The notes under the pieces were generated by a model, which worked only from the letters and a program-made list of their open reading frames with translations, ran no database searches and was not told the DNA's origin. DNA of 64,000 nucleotides from the NCBI GenBank assembly GCA_026005015.1, contig BPKG01000004.1, positions 186,001 to 250,000 of the forward strand, given 5' to 3'. The stretch comes from Burkholderiales bacterium. GTDB taxonomy: Bacteria > Pseudomonadota > Gammaproteobacteria > Burkholderiales > UBA6910. Below are positions 49,892 through 58,633 of this stretch, piece by piece. Made by a program: the position numbers and the translations under genes. The stretch's first letter is position 1. Every line of letters starts with the position of its first letter.

Positions 49892-49920
49892 GTGCGTTGA
49901 GCTGCGGGCGAAACGCACCG
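49892..49920. repeat. GTGCGTT...AACGCAC palindromic repeat (family B, partial)
   Basis: GTGCGTTGAGC with GGGCGAAACGCACC. It lies between the vapC gene and the 3' end of msbA, whose stop is at 49942. Confidence 0.55.
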
Positions 49921-49941
49921 CCGACGGCGCAAGTGACCGCC

Positions 49942-51708
49942 TCAGGCGCTCGAAGGCTCCAACATTTCGCCGAATTGGATGCGGTAGAGCCGCGCGTATA
50001 ACCCGCCTGCTGCGAGCAGCGTTTCGTGGGTGCCTGTCTCCGCGATCCGCCCCTGGTCCAGCACCACGATGCGATGGGCCCTCTCGATAGTGGAGAGACG
50101 ATGGGCGATGACGAAGGTGGTGCGGTCCCGCATCAGCGCTTCCAGGGCCGCCTGGACGTGCCGCTCCGACTCGCTGTCGAGGGCGGAGGTGGCCTCGTCC
50201 AGGATCAGGATCGGGGCGTTCTTGAGGATCGCCCGGGCGATGGCCAGCCGCTGGCGCTGGCCGCCGGAGAGCTTGACCCCGTTCTCGCCCACCAGGGTCT
50301 CCAGCCCGTCGGGGAGCTGGCGGATGAAGTCCATGGCGTGGGCCGCCTCGGCCGCGGCGATGATCTCTTCCCGCGAAGCCCGGCTGTTGGCCCCGTAGGC
50401 GATGTTGGCGGCGATGGTATCGTTGAACAGCAGCACCTCCTGGGAGACGAGGGCGATGTTGGCCCGCAGGCTCGCGAGCTTGAGCCGCTCGATATCCTGC
50501 CCGTCCACCAGGATGCGCCCCCGCTGGGGATGGTAGAAGCGCGGGATAAGATTGACCAGGGTGGTTTTGCCGCTGCCGGACGGGCCCACCAAGGCCACCG
50601 TCTCGCCCGGCAGCACCTTGAGGGAGAAGCTTTCCAGCGCGGGCCTCGCCGCCCCTTCGTAGGTGAAGGTGACGCGCTGGAACTCCACCTCGCCGCGGGC
50701 GCGCTCCAGCACGATGGTCCCCCTGTCGGGCTCGGGCGGCTGGTCCAGCACGGAAAACACGCTCTGGGCCGCCGCCAGGCCCCGCTGGATGTGCTCGTTC
50801 ACCTGGGTGAGCCGCTTGATGGGGGCGAGCAGCATGGCCATGGCGGTGACGAAGGAGACGAACCCGCCGACGGTGGTTTCCCCCACGTTGGACTGGAGCG
50901 CGGCAATGTAGATCACGCCGGCCAGGATCACCGCCGCCAGTACCTGGGTGATGGGGACCGTCGCGGCCGCCGCCGCGGCGTGCTTCATGGCGAAGCGGCG
51001 CACCCGGTTGGCCGTGTCGTGGAAGCGCCGCGCTTCGTACGCCTCGCCGCCGAACACCTTCACCACCCGATGGCATTCGATCGCCTCTTGCACCACCTGG
51101 GTCATGTCCCCCATCGCTTCCTGGGTGCCCAGACTCGCCCGCCGCAGCCGCTTGCCGGCCACGTGGATCACCCCGGCGATGGCGGGCCCGACCACCAGCA
51201 TCAGCAGGGTGAGCTTCCAGTTGAGATAAAGGAGCCAGGCGAGCAGCCCCAGGACCGCCAGCGAGTCCTTGACCATCACGGTCAGGGCATGGGTCGAAGC
51301 GGTAGTCACCTGGGCCGCATCGTAGGTCACCCGGGAGATCAGCACGCCGGAGGCCTGGTCGGTGAAAAAGCGCGTCGGTAGCGCCAGCAGCCGGTCGAAC
51401 ATGGCGTTGCGCAGATCCATGACCACCTTGTTGCCCACCCAATGGATGCAATAGTCGCCGAGGTAGGAGGCGAGGCCGCGAATCAGGAACACCCCGACGA
51501 TGGCGAGCGGCACGAGCCGCATCAGGGTTTCGTCCTTTTGGACGAAGCTGCCGTCCAGCAGGGGTTTCATGAGGGCCGGAAGCGCCGGCTCAGTGGCCGC
51601 CACGACGATCATGCCCACGATGGCCCCGGCGAAGGCCTGCCAGTAAGGCGCCACGTAGCGCAGCAGGCGAAGGTAAAGCCGAGAAGCGCTGGACTGGGGG
51701 TCGGACAC
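49942..51708 (-). CDS. msbA: Lipid A export ABC transporter/permease (MsbA)
   Basis: A half-transporter of 588 residues that flips lipid A-core across the inner membrane. A six-helix transmembrane domain (about residues 15-310) is followed by the ATPase domain: Walker A VGPSGSGKTTLVNLI, Q-loop VSQEVLLFND, signature [17 protein letters not shown], Walker B ILILDEATSALD, and an H-loop FVIAHRLS. The GTG at 51708 begins SDPQSSASRLYLRLLRYV; an ATG at 51765 is also possible. Intact, and next to the LPS genes. Confidence 0.94.
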   Translation of the reverse strand: MSDPQSSASRLYLRLLRYVAPYWQAFAGAIVGMIVVAATEPALPALMKPLLDGSFVQKDETLMRLVPLAIVGVFLIRGLASYLGDYCIHWVGNKVVMDLRNAMFDRLLALPTRFFTDQASGVLISRVTYDAAQVTTASTHALTVMVKDSLAVLGLLAWLLYLNWKLTLLMLVVGPAIAGVIHVAGKRLRRASLGTQEAMGDMTQVVQEAIECHRVVKVFGGEAYEARRFHDTANRVRRFAMKHAAAAAATVPITQVLAAVILAGVIYIAALQSNVGETTVGGFVSFVTAMAMLLAPIKRLTQVNEHIQRGLAAAQSVFSVLDQPPEPDRGTIVLERARGEVEFQRVTFTYEGAARPALESFSLKVLPGETVALVGPSGSGKTTLVNLIPRFYHPQRGRILVDGQDIERLKLASLRANIALVSQEVLLFNDTIAANIAYGANSRASREEIIAAAEAAHAMDFIRQLPDGLETLVGENGVKLSGGQRQRLAIARAILKNAPILILDEATSALDSESERHVQAALEALMRDRTTFVIAHRLSTIERAHRIVVLDQGRIAETGTHETLLAAGGLYARLYRIQFGEMLEPSSA

Positions 51709-51952
51709 TAGTGGGTAACCTTCATGGGAAGCGCCCGGAGCCCGCGAGGGCGCGCACCGTCCCATAGCCGGCGGTGCAGGCAGGAATGAAAGAGGCGCAA
51801 GTATATACCGGATCGGAGTTCATCCGCGCCTTCCGTCGGGCCCGTCGGACTCCGCCCGGCGGCCCGGACGGTGAGCCGTGTCCACCCGCTGCAGGCGCCA
51901 CGGGAAATCGGGCGAAAACATGAAGCGATTTCTCAGAATGTTTTGTTAGCGG

Positions 51953-51981
51953 TTGATTTTCCGCGTTTTTGCCTCTATATT
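51953..51981 (+). promoter_or_regulatory. Sigma-70 promoter of the zapB-like/zapA genes
   Basis: TTGATT (51953-51958) and TATATT (51976-51981) with 17-base spacing. The -10 ends six bases before the ATG at 51988, so transcription would begin at or very near the start codon, producing a leaderless message. Confidence 0.6.
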
Positions 51982-51987
51982 GCAACT

Positions 51988-52188
51988 ATGGACGCAGAAC
52001 TCACCGCTCTCGACGAAAAAATCGCTCAACTCGTTGAATTGTGCCAACGTTTGCGCACCCAGAACAGCGAGCTGCGGCAAAAGGTGGCAGCGCTGGAGGA
52101 CGAGAACAAGCGGTTGCGCGATCGCATGGCGAAAGCCCGGGCCCGGCTCGAGGGGCTGGTGGAGAAGCTGCCCGAAGAGATCTCATGA
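51988..52188 (+). CDS. ZapB-like coiled-coil protein (TIGR02449 family)
   Basis: A 66-residue all-helical, coiled-coil protein: MDAELTALDEKIAQLVELCQRLRTQNSELRQKVAALEDENKRLRDRM with heptad leucines, similar to the small proteins encoded upstream of zapA in proteobacteria. Its stop overlaps the zapA ATG (ATGA). Probable role in cell-division ring organisation with ZapA; the function is inferred from neighbourhood and shape. Confidence 0.85.
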   Translation: MDAELTALDEKIAQLVELCQRLRTQNSELRQKVAALEDENKRLRDRMAKARARLEGLVEKLPEEIS

Positions 52189-52499
52189 GCAGCGCCGAGC
52201 TGAAACCCCTGGACGTGACCATCATGGGCCGGGAATTTCGCATCGCCTGCAAGGAGGAGGAGCGGCAACAACTGCTGGAGGCCGTCGCCTTTCTCGAAAA
52301 ACGCATGCGGGAGGTGAAAGAGACCGGCAAGGTGGTGGGCACCGAACGCATCGCCCTCATCGCTGCGCTGCAAATCGCCCACGAATTCCTCTCCACCCGG
52401 GTCTCGGGCAAGTTTGACTTGGGGGAGATTCGTCGTAGAATAAACGCGATGCAGGAGACGCTCGACCGCGCGCTCTCCGAGCAGGATGAGTTGTTCTAG
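52185..52499 (+). CDS. zapA: Cell division protein ZapA
   Basis: A 104-residue FtsZ-bundling protein. The N-terminal globular part is LDVTIMGREFRIACKEEERQQLLEAVAFLEKRMREV. The helix GTERIALIAALQIAHEFLSTR and a C-terminal coiled coil (INAMQETLDRALSEQDELF) follow. ATG coupled to the upstream gene. Directly followed by a 6S RNA gene, as in many proteobacteria. Confidence 0.94.
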   Translation: MSSAELKPLDVTIMGREFRIACKEEERQQLLEAVAFLEKRMREVKETGKVVGTERIALIAALQIAHEFLSTRVSGKFDLGEIRRRINAMQETLDRALSEQDELF

Positions 52500-52500
52500 C

Positions 52501-52684
52501 CCTGAACCCTTGATGGGCTGGAACGCCGCCGAATGTCCCCTGCGGTGTTCGTCGATCGGGCCAATATTCTTGGAACCTACTTGTTGCGATCTGGTTGCGG
52601 ACTCAAGTAGCGTTGGTGTGCGCGTCCCAAGCGGAAGCGCCTGAGACGCTCGGAAAGCGACCACCTTGAACCTCAGGGTTCAGG
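52501..52684 (+). ncRNA. ssrS: 6S RNA
   Basis: A non-coding stretch of about 184 nucleotides immediately after zapA, the usual ssrS position. The ends are exactly complementary: CCTGAACCCT at 52501-52510 with AGGGTTCAGG at 52675-52684, giving a closing stem. Inner segments can also pair, forming the long rod with a central bubble that mimics an open promoter. 6S RNA binds sigma-70 RNA polymerase and dampens transcription in stationary phase. The expected 5-formyl-THF cyclo-ligase does not follow. No covariance search was run. Confidence 0.85.
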
Positions 52685-52925
52685 ATGAAGGCCGGACGGC
52701 ATTGGCGGGGGGCTCCTGTTTGATGCGGGCGAAGGCTCGTGCGGCGAAGGGGGGTTGCGGGAGACCGGAACCCCCCTTAGTTTTTCTGCTGAGCGTTTCC
52801 AGTGGATGATCGGCCGGCAGAGGAGCGACGGCCTGACGATCGGGGCCGCGAATCTGATGGGTAATCTCCAGGCGGACCCGGCTTCTTCATCCTCCCGGGC
52901 CCCTCGTGAAACGTCCAGGCGAGCC

Positions 52926-53396
<471 letters not shown>

Positions 53397-53431
53397 AAGA
53401 TATGTATTTGTCATAACATGTGGAGGCGGGG

Positions 53432-54115
53432 GTGATCGTGCTCTACCATGCCTGGTCGTCGATGGACGCCCAGAGCGTGCGCCTCGCGCTGCGCTACAAA
53501 GACGCGGCGCATCAGGCGATACCCCTGGGCGACGAGCACGACGGCCTGTTCTTCGAGCTTGGCGTTGCAATCGGGCCGTTGCTGTTGAGGCTCGATGACC
53601 AGCGTGTATGCACCGACCCTACCGCCGCCCTGGAAGGGCTGGACGCCTGGGCCGGCGGCCCTCCCTTGTTCGACGGGCTGGTCAATCCGGAAGCCTGGAA
53701 TGTACTCCACGCTTGGCTCGAGCGCAGCGGACCGCTCCTCGCCCGGCTCACCGCGGCCGTGCTGCCGGCCTTCGCCGACATGGGCGCGAGCCCCGCACAG
53801 CTCGCCCGGGCCGCGGCCGAGGTGGAGCGGCGCTTCGGGATGAGCATCGAGGCCCTGGCGAGCGACCGCTACGAGGGCTACCGGCAGCTCGAACGGGTGG
53901 CCGACCTGCGCGGGCTGGCGCGCCACCTCGCCCGTCACCGCTTCTTCACCGCGGGCGCCCTCACCGCGGCCGACCTGGTCCTGGCGTGCCGGCTTTTTCC
54001 GCTACAATTGCTGGACGGGGTGACGCTGCCCATCGATCTCCTGTACTACATCGACCGGGTGGAGAAAGCCTGCGGCGCGAGCCCCCGGGAGGGACTCCTG
54101 TTCAAAACCCCATGA
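53432..54115 (+). CDS. Glutathione S-transferase-like protein
   Basis: A protein of about 227 residues with a thioredoxin-like start (VIVLYHAWSSMDAQSVRLALRYKDAAHQAI) and a helical C-terminal domain (about 75-227) as in GSTs. The Ser in SSMDAQS is the likely thiol-activating position. The GTG at 53432 follows GGAGG; a GTG at 53420 is possible. Overlaps the next gene by ATGA. Specific function unknown. Confidence 0.75.
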   Translation: MIVLYHAWSSMDAQSVRLALRYKDAAHQAIPLGDEHDGLFFELGVAIGPLLLRLDDQRVCTDPTAALEGLDAWAGGPPLFDGLVNPEAWNVLHAWLERSGPLLARLTAAVLPAFADMGASPAQLARAAAEVERRFGMSIEALASDRYEGYRQLERVADLRGLARHLARHRFFTAGALTAADLVLACRLFPLQLLDGVTLPIDLLYYIDRVEKACGASPREGLLFKTP

Positions 54116-54447
54116 CCTTCGCCGAGCTGCTGGCTTACCTGAACGCCCATACGCCCGACGGCCTCCTGGACGGAACGCCCGAGGAGACCATAGCCAAGGC
54201 CCGCGCCGGGTCCCATCGCGACCCGGTGGCAGGCGCCATCGTGGCGAGCCTCTTCGAGGGCAGCGGCCTGCAGGCCGCCGGCGACCCCATTGCCCGGGAG
54301 CGGGCGGTGGCCGCCTTGGGGCCGCTGCGTCTCGCCTACATGAAGGACGACGCGCCCGTGGAGGGCCTGCGCATGGTGGAGCGCGTCGTGCATGCCATCG
54401 ACCGGGCGTTCGACGAAGAGGCGCTGCGCCTGAAAGGCAAGGCGTGA
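54112..54447 (+). CDS. Hypothetical protein
   Basis: A 111-residue helical protein, coupled to the GST-like gene by ATGA. It starts MTFAELLAYLNAHTPDGLLDGTPEETIAKARAGS. No family is recognised; no signal peptide, membrane segment or cysteine pair is visible. A role alongside the GST-like protein is the only inference possible. Confidence 0.7.
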   Translation: MTFAELLAYLNAHTPDGLLDGTPEETIAKARAGSHRDPVAGAIVASLFEGSGLQAAGDPIARERAVAALGPLRLAYMKDDAPVEGLRMVERVVHAIDRAFDEEALRLKGKA

Positions 54448-54465
54448 GTCGCGAATCCCCGCCCC

Positions 54466-54530
54466 GTAGGGTGTGTTGAGCGAAGCCTGCCTGCGCCGCG
54501 CGGGTCGCGGCAGGCGGGCGAAACGCACCG
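54466..54530. repeat. GTAGGGTG...GCGAAACGCACC palindromic repeat (family B)
   Basis: GTAGGGTGTGTTGAGCGAAGCC is followed by GGCGGGCGAAACGCACC, with an inner CCTGCCTGCGCC/GGCAGG arm pair. It lies in a gap between the hypothetical gene and the TauE gene. Confidence 0.6.
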
Positions 54531-54613
54531 ATCGACCGCGAGGGAAGCGGGGGGCCAACGCGTACCCGACTCGCTCCGTCAAATATCCGGTTTGATACGG
54601 AGCCGTCTCGACC

Positions 54614-55408
54614 ATGGAATGGTGGCTCGCATACCTGGCTCTCGGCGGCTTCGTCGGTTTCTTCGCCGGCATGCTGGGCATCGGCGGGGGCATGACCATG
54701 GTGCCCTTCCTGGTATTCCTTTTCGAGGCCCAGGGTTTTCCGGCGGAGCACATCCTGCACCTGTCTTTGGGCACGGCCATCGCCAGCATCCTGTTCACCG
54801 CCGTCTCCAGCGTGCGCGCCCACCACGCGCGCAACGCGGTGCACTGGAACGTCGCGAAAGCCATGGCCCCCGGCATCCTCATCGGCACCTTCGGCGGTGC
54901 CCTAGTGGCCGGCGCCCTGTCCACGCGTCCCCTGGCGGTCTTTTTCGCCCTCTTCGTTTACGTGGCCGCCACCCAGCTCCTGCTGGGCATCAAGCCGAAG
55001 CCCACGCGCCAGTTGCCGGGACGGGCTGTGCTGTTCTTCCTCGGCGCGGCCATCGGAGCGATCTCGAGCTGGGTGGCGGCGGGCGGCGCGGTGATGACCG
55101 TCCCGCTGCTCACCTTCTGCAACGTGCCCCTGCTCACGGCCATCGGCACTTCCTCGGCCCTGGGCTTTCCCATCGCCGCGGCGGGGACGGCGGGCTACGT
55201 GCTCATCGGGCTGGGGAACGACAATCTGCCCTCCTTGACCGTGGGCTTCGTCTACCTGCCGGCGCTGGCGGGGCTGGTGATCGCCAGCATGGCGACCGCC
55301 CCTCTGGGTGCCCGCGCCGCCCACCGCATGCCGGTCACCCTGCTGCGGCGCATCTTCGCCCTGCTGCTCTACGCCCTGGCCACCCGCACGCTCATCAGCC
55401 TGCTCTGA
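54614..55408 (+). CDS. TauE/SafE-family sulfite/anion exporter
   Basis: A membrane protein of 264 residues with about eight transmembrane segments. Repeated motifs at the start of the two halves are typical: GGFVGFFAGMLGIGGGMTMVPFLVFLF (residues 11-37) and FLGAAIGAISSWVAAGGAVMTVPLL (about 140-164). Members export sulfite or related organosulfonate products. No sulfur gene is nearby, so the substrate is open. Confidence 0.9.
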   Translation: MEWWLAYLALGGFVGFFAGMLGIGGGMTMVPFLVFLFEAQGFPAEHILHLSLGTAIASILFTAVSSVRAHHARNAVHWNVAKAMAPGILIGTFGGALVAGALSTRPLAVFFALFVYVAATQLLLGIKPKPTRQLPGRAVLFFLGAAIGAISSWVAAGGAVMTVPLLTFCNVPLLTAIGTSSALGFPIAAAGTAGYVLIGLGNDNLPSLTVGFVYLPALAGLVIASMATAPLGARAAHRMPVTLLRRIFALLLYALATRTLISLL

Positions 55409-55456
55409 GCGCCAGCGCACAAGGCACGTCTTGGCACACCCTTTACCCGCGCTGTC

Positions 55457-55485
55457 GGCGCGTTTCGGCTGCGCTTAACGCGTAT
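55457..55485. repeat. GGCGCGTTTCGG...AACGCG repeat (family B, degenerate)
   Basis: A degenerate inverted repeat between the convergent TauE gene and the acyl-CoA ligase remnant. Confidence 0.4.
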
Positions 55486-55495
55486 ATGACCTCAA

Positions 55496-55580
55496 GCGGT
55501 CTTGGAGAACCTCTCCCGCAACACGTTCTTCTGCGCTTTGCCCATGGTGTGGAGGGGCGCGGCCGCGACACGGAAGCCGC
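55496..55580 (-). pseudogene. C-terminal fragment of a second acyl-CoA ligase
   Basis: The minus strand reads HTMGKAQKNVLRERFSKTA, nearly matching the last residues of the intact ligase 0.25 kb away (AMGKVQKSVLREMFSKSD). Nothing upstream continues the match. A partial tandem duplication of the ligase 3' end, or a degraded neighbour copy. Confidence 0.65.
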
Positions 55581-55750
55581 GGAGCGGTCGGGAGCGGGGG
55601 ATCGGCCGGGCCACGGAAGAGCGCAGCTTGGGAGCGGGCACGGCCGAAGGCGCCCGGAACACCTTAACCTCCTGCCGCTCCTCGCGCCCGTCTCCGCTCC
55701 ATGGCTTCGCCCTCCGAGAGCCGGGCGACGGGCCGCAAAGCTGCCCCGCC

Positions 55751-57265
55751 TCAGTCGGACTTAGAGAACATCTCTCGCAATACGCTTTTCTGCACTTTGC
55801 CCATGGCATTGCGGGGCAGCCCCTCCACGAAGTACACCCGCTTGGGCACCTTGTAGCCGGCGAGCTTGCTTTTGACGTGCTGGATGATGGCTTCCTCAGT
55901 GAGCCCCGCGCCGTCCCGGTCCCGCACCACCACCGCGGTGACCGCTTCGCCGAAATCCGGGTGGGGAACGCCGATCACCGCGGATTCCAGCACGCCGGGA
56001 ATCTCGTCGATCGCGAGCTCCACCTCCTTGGGATACACGTTGTAGCCGCCCGTGATCACCAGGTCCTTGGCGCGCCCCACGATGGAAAGGTAACCATCGT
56101 GGCTGAACACGCCCACGTCGCCGGTGCGGAAGAACCCGTCGGCGGTGAACTCCTCCCGGGTCTTGTCCGGCAGGCGCCAGTAGCCCAGGAACACGTTGGG
56201 CCCCTTGACCTGGATGCCGCCGATTTCCCCCGTCGGCAGGGGCCGGTCCTGCTCGTCGGCCACGCGCACGCTCACGCCCGGCAGGGGAAAGCCCACCGTG
56301 CCGGGTCGCCGCTCGCCGTCGTAAGGGTTGGAAGTGATCATGCCCGCCTCCGACATGCCGTAGCGCTCCAGGATCGCGTGGCCCGTGCGCTCGCCGAAGG
56401 CCCGGTGGGTTTCGGCGAGCAGGGGCGCGGAGCCGGAGACGAAGAGCCGCATGCCCCGGCAGGCCTCCCGCGTGAGCCCCGGTTCGTGGAGCAGCCGGGT
56501 GTAAAAGGTGGGCACACCCATGAGCACGGTGGCCCGGGAGAAATCCTCGAGCACCGCCTTGGGGTCGAATCGGCGGTGAAACCGCATGCAGGCGCCCGCC
56601 AGGAGCGCGCAGTGCACCGCCACGAACAGGCCGTGCACGTGGAACAGGGGCAGGGCATGGATGAGCACATCGCTGCTCGAAAAGCGCCAGTAGTCGCGCA
56701 GGGTGAGCCCGTTGGAAGAAAGGTTGCGGTGGGAAAGCATGGCGCCCTTGGCCCGGCCCGTGGTGCCCGAGGTGTAGATGATGCAGGCGAGATCGTCCTC
56801 CATCGCCTCCACCGTATCGAAGTCCGCGGGCAGGCCCGCGGCGGCGTCCATGAGGGTGCCCCGGCCATGCTCGTCCAGGGTCAGCACGTGGCCCGTTCCT
56901 GCCCGGTCCGCCAGGGGTTCGATCCACGCCTTCGCCTGGGGCCGGCACACCACCAGGGCCGGCTCGGCGTCGCTCAGGAAATAGCCGATCTCGTGCGCCT
57001 GATAGGCGGTGTTGAGGGGCAGATACACCATGCCAGCACGCACCGCGGCGAGGTAGAGGAATAGCGCCTGGGGGGACTTTTCCACCTGGGCGGCCACCCG
57101 GTCGCCCGGCTTGAGCCCCAGGCTCGCGAGCAGGTTCGCCAGGCGGGCGGTTTCCCGCTCCAGGTCTTCGTAAGTGTAGGACGCGCCCTCCCGGTCGATG
57201 AGGGCCGGCATGGCGGCCGTCCGGGGAAAGCAGCCGGCGATCACGCTGTAAATGTTGGCGTTCAT
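55751..57265 (-). CDS. matB: Malonyl-CoA synthetase (acyl-CoA ligase family)
   Basis: An AMP-forming ligase of 504 residues. The P-loop is CIIYTSGTTGRAKGAMLSH near residue 155. HALPLFHVHGLFV and ERYGMSEAGMITSNPYDG (adenylation core), TGDVGVFSHDGYLSIVGRAKDLVITGGYNVYPKEVE (hinge and motif) and a C-terminal catalytic Lys in NAMGKVQKSVL follow. It is similar in length and pattern to MatB. The decarboxylase-type gene upstream supports malonate or a related dicarboxylate as substrate. Overlaps that gene by four bases. Confidence 0.85.
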   Translation of the reverse strand: MNANIYSVIAGCFPRTAAMPALIDREGASYTYEDLERETARLANLLASLGLKPGDRVAAQVEKSPQALFLYLAAVRAGMVYLPLNTAYQAHEIGYFLSDAEPALVVCRPQAKAWIEPLADRAGTGHVLTLDEHGRGTLMDAAAGLPADFDTVEAMEDDLACIIYTSGTTGRAKGAMLSHRNLSSNGLTLRDYWRFSSSDVLIHALPLFHVHGLFVAVHCALLAGACMRFHRRFDPKAVLEDFSRATVLMGVPTFYTRLLHEPGLTREACRGMRLFVSGSAPLLAETHRAFGERTGHAILERYGMSEAGMITSNPYDGERRPGTVGFPLPGVSVRVADEQDRPLPTGEIGGIQVKGPNVFLGYWRLPDKTREEFTADGFFRTGDVGVFSHDGYLSIVGRAKDLVITGGYNVYPKEVELAIDEIPGVLESAVIGVPHPDFGEAVTAVVVRDRDGAGLTEEAIIQHVKSKLAGYKVPKRVYFVEGLPRNAMGKVQKSVLREMFSKSD

Positions 57266-58593
57266 GGCAGGGATCGATCGAAAAGGGCCCGGCCCGCCCG
57301 GGCGAACTCGTCCGCCGGAAGCACCCGGTCCACCACGCCCAGCTCGAGCAGCCGCTCGGGGCCGCGGTCCTCCTCTTCCGCCGCGCCCAGCACCTGGGCC
57401 ACCGCCTGGGGCGGCAGCTCCATGATGGACGCATGGGGCAGGGCCCACACCCGGTCGGCGGGGCAGGCAAGGCTCACGTAGATGCCCCCCGCGGCGGCCC
57501 CCGTCACCAGCAGCGTGAGGGGACAGAGCCCCTTGACATGATGCAGCACCTGGGCGAGGTGGGTGAGGTACGCGGACAGGATGACCCGCTCGTCGGCGCT
57601 GCGGGCTGCGTGCCCGGGCGCGTCCATAAGCAGCACCAGGGGAAGTTTCGGATGGGCGTGGCCGAAGGCGAGGGCCCCTTCCCCCAGGAGCCAGGCCCTG
57701 CGGGCGCCCACCGGCTCACCCCCCAGGAGCCCCAGGACGCCGACCGGACCCGCTTCCGTGGCGGCCGTGCCCCAGAGCACTCCCTCCCGGAATCCGGCTC
57801 GACAGCCCCGGGGAAACAGGGCGTCCAGGGTCCGGCCCAGCGCCCTCGGCACCGGGTCCGCCGGGGACGGGGGAACGGGCTCGAGCCCGAACGCCGAGAG
57901 TCGGGCCTTCAAGTCGGCGTGTCGCTGGGCGAGGGAAGGCGGTCCCCGTTCCTCGATCTCCCCCAGCCAGCGCAGGGCTGCTGCCCGGAAGGCGTCCGCC
58001 GAGTCGGCCACCAGGTGCTCTTCTTCCCCGTGGCGGCACCGGGATTTTCCGCCCATGAGGTCCCGGACCGCGTTTCGGTCCCGGGCATTCAACTGGTCCC
58101 GGCCTCCCAGGGCTTCGATGATGGCCGGACCCGACATGGCGAGCAGGGTGCGTTCGCTATAGATCCGCCGCTCGCAGGCGAAGGCGAGCATGCTGGCGCC
58201 GCCGAAGGCGTGGCGCGGCAGCAACGCCAGCAGCCGCCCGCCCCTCGCCGCGAACTCCAGCACCCGGCGGTACAGGCGGCGAAACGCGCCCAAGGCTTGC
58301 AGCCCTTCGGTGAGGCGGGCCCCGGCCGAGTCGATCACCAGCAGCAGGGGCCAACCCTCCCGCTGGCAAAGCTCGCAGGCTTCCATCAGCCGCTCGGCCT
58401 CCCGCCGGCCGATGGAGCCGCCGGCGTCGGCGGCGTCGAAGGCGGCCAGCACCGCCGGCTCGCCGCCCACACACGCGGGGCCCGCCAGCACCGCCGAGTC
58501 GATCCCGGGCAGAGGCGCGAAACTGCCCGGGTCCACCAGGGCGTCGATGCGCTCCCTGGGTCCCATCGCCGAGAACGTGGTCCTGCCTTCCAT
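57262..58593 (-). CDS. Malonate decarboxylase-type carboxyltransferase, fused beta and gamma subunits (MdcD-MdcE)
   Basis: A 443-residue crotonase-fold protein in which an MdcD-like half (about residues 1-220; AAFDAADAGGSIGRREAERL, LVIDSAGARLTEGLQALGAF, GGASMLAFACERRIYSERTLLAMSGPAIIEALGG) is joined to an MdcE-like half (about 240-443; VLWGTAATEAGPVGVLGLLGGEPVG, then LVLLMDAPGHAARSADERVIL and GGIYVSLACPADRVWALPHASIMELP). In known malonate decarboxylases these are separate proteins with ACP partners (MdcA, MdcC); none is nearby. Overlaps matB. It may decarboxylate malonyl-CoA directly. Confidence 0.85.
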   Translation of the reverse strand: MEGRTTFSAMGPRERIDALVDPGSFAPLPGIDSAVLAGPACVGGEPAVLAAFDAADAGGSIGRREAERLMEACELCQREGWPLLLVIDSAGARLTEGLQALGAFRRLYRRVLEFAARGGRLLALLPRHAFGGASMLAFACERRIYSERTLLAMSGPAIIEALGGRDQLNARDRNAVRDLMGGKSRCRHGEEEHLVADSADAFRAAALRWLGEIEERGPPSLAQRHADLKARLSAFGLEPVPPSPADPVPRALGRTLDALFPRGCRAGFREGVLWGTAATEAGPVGVLGLLGGEPVGARRAWLLGEGALAFGHAHPKLPLVLLMDAPGHAARSADERVILSAYLTHLAQVLHHVKGLCPLTLLVTGAAAGGIYVSLACPADRVWALPHASIMELPPQAVAQVLGAAEEEDRGPERLLELGVVDRVLPADEFARAGRALFDRSLP

Positions 58594-58633
58594 TCCCCTT
58601 GCCCCAAGTCCCGTGGGCGCGGCGGATGCCGGT

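Noticed and set aside
55502-57064. 520-residue plus-strand frame opposite the ligase
   Set aside because: Antisense shadow of matB. Third-position GC and the protein motifs belong to the minus strand.
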